Assembly: GCA_016213435.1 (NCBI GenBank)
Contig: JACRAL010000005.1
Span: 1 to 39,815 of the forward strand
Source of the DNA: Bacteroidota bacterium
GTDB lineage: Bacteria; Bacteroidota; Bacteroidia; Palsa-948
DNA length: 39,815 nucleotides
Direction of reading: 5' to 3'
Made by a program: the position numbers and the translations under genes. Numbering within the stretch: the first letter of the stretch is position 1; every line of letters begins with the position of its first letter. Shown here piece after piece: positions 39,780 through 39,815 of the stretch. The notes beneath the pieces were generated by a model. The model saw only the letters and a program-made list of their open reading frames with translations, had not been told where the DNA came from and did not search any database.

Positions 39780-39815
39780 AAAAATTAAAATGCTATGAAT
39801 CCACTAACAACCTCT

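Overview
The window looks like a chromosome segment from an uncultured member of the Bacteroidota. The lineage clues are a secreted protein with a type IX secretion (Por_Secre_tail) C-terminus, an ExbB-ExbD-TonB operon, many lipoproteins with Bacteroidota-style lipoboxes, no obvious Shine-Dalgarno sequences, TAnnTTTG-type promoter boxes, and swarms of short palindromic repeats. Base composition is AT-leaning throughout.

Layout. 1-4.6 kb: a 5'-truncated hypothetical protein and a large T9SS-exported beta-propeller (SBBP) protein. 4.6-6.7 kb (minus strand): a MobA/MocA-like nucleotidyltransferase, an XdhC/CoxI maturation factor and an SDR dehydrogenase, overlapping like an operon and divergent from the next block. 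6.8-12 kb: the four subunits of a class I, ATP-dependent benzoyl-CoA reductase in the order C-B-A-D. 12.1-14.4 kb: an ADP-forming acyl-CoA synthetase. 14.4-15.9 kb: a membrane b-type cytochrome candidate overlapping a decaheme c-type cytochrome. 15.9-16.95 kb: a tandem repeat and two lipoproteins whose codon use differs from their neighbours (likely acquired). 17-18.8 kb: a second BcrB-like subunit and an orphan C-terminal domain of an AMP-forming acyl-CoA synthetase. 18.8-23.1 kb: a beta-propeller cytochrome lipoprotein, a small lipoprotein, a cytochrome c fused to a probable outer-membrane barrel, and a monoheme lipoprotein. 23.1-25 kb: a ketopantoate-reductase-like dehydrogenase fused to a BcrA/D-type activating ATPase. 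25-29.4 kb: thiolase, Had, Oah and Dch. 29.4-39.8 kb: housekeeping genes (ruvB, exbBD-tonB, an XRE regulator, recJ, hflX, thiH, a polysaccharide deacetylase, a WYL-like fragment).

How the genes fit together. BcrCBAD would dearomatise benzoyl-CoA to the 1,5-dienoyl-CoA. Dch hydrates it, Had oxidises the alcohol, Oah opens the ring to 3-hydroxypimelyl-CoA, and the SDR plus thiolase could carry out the next beta-oxidation steps. The ADP-forming synthetase could activate benzoate or recover ATP. The cytochrome block inside the pathway cluster suggests a dedicated electron outlet from the quinone pool across the periplasm and outer membrane. No ferredoxin, no AMP-forming benzoate-CoA ligase and no glutaryl-CoA dehydrogenase is visible.

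The most unusual features are: (i) a dispersed GC-rich palindromic repeat, about 20 copies in 40 kb, more than half inserted in frame into otherwise intact genes; (ii) a complete DUF559-type nuclease domain bracketed by two such repeats and inserted in frame in the catalytic domain of RecJ; (iii) the dehydrogenase-activase fusion next to a second BcrB-like protein; (iv) the cytochrome-barrel fusion and decaheme cytochrome in an aromatic-degradation cluster; (v) several heptanucleotide tandem repeats at gene ends.
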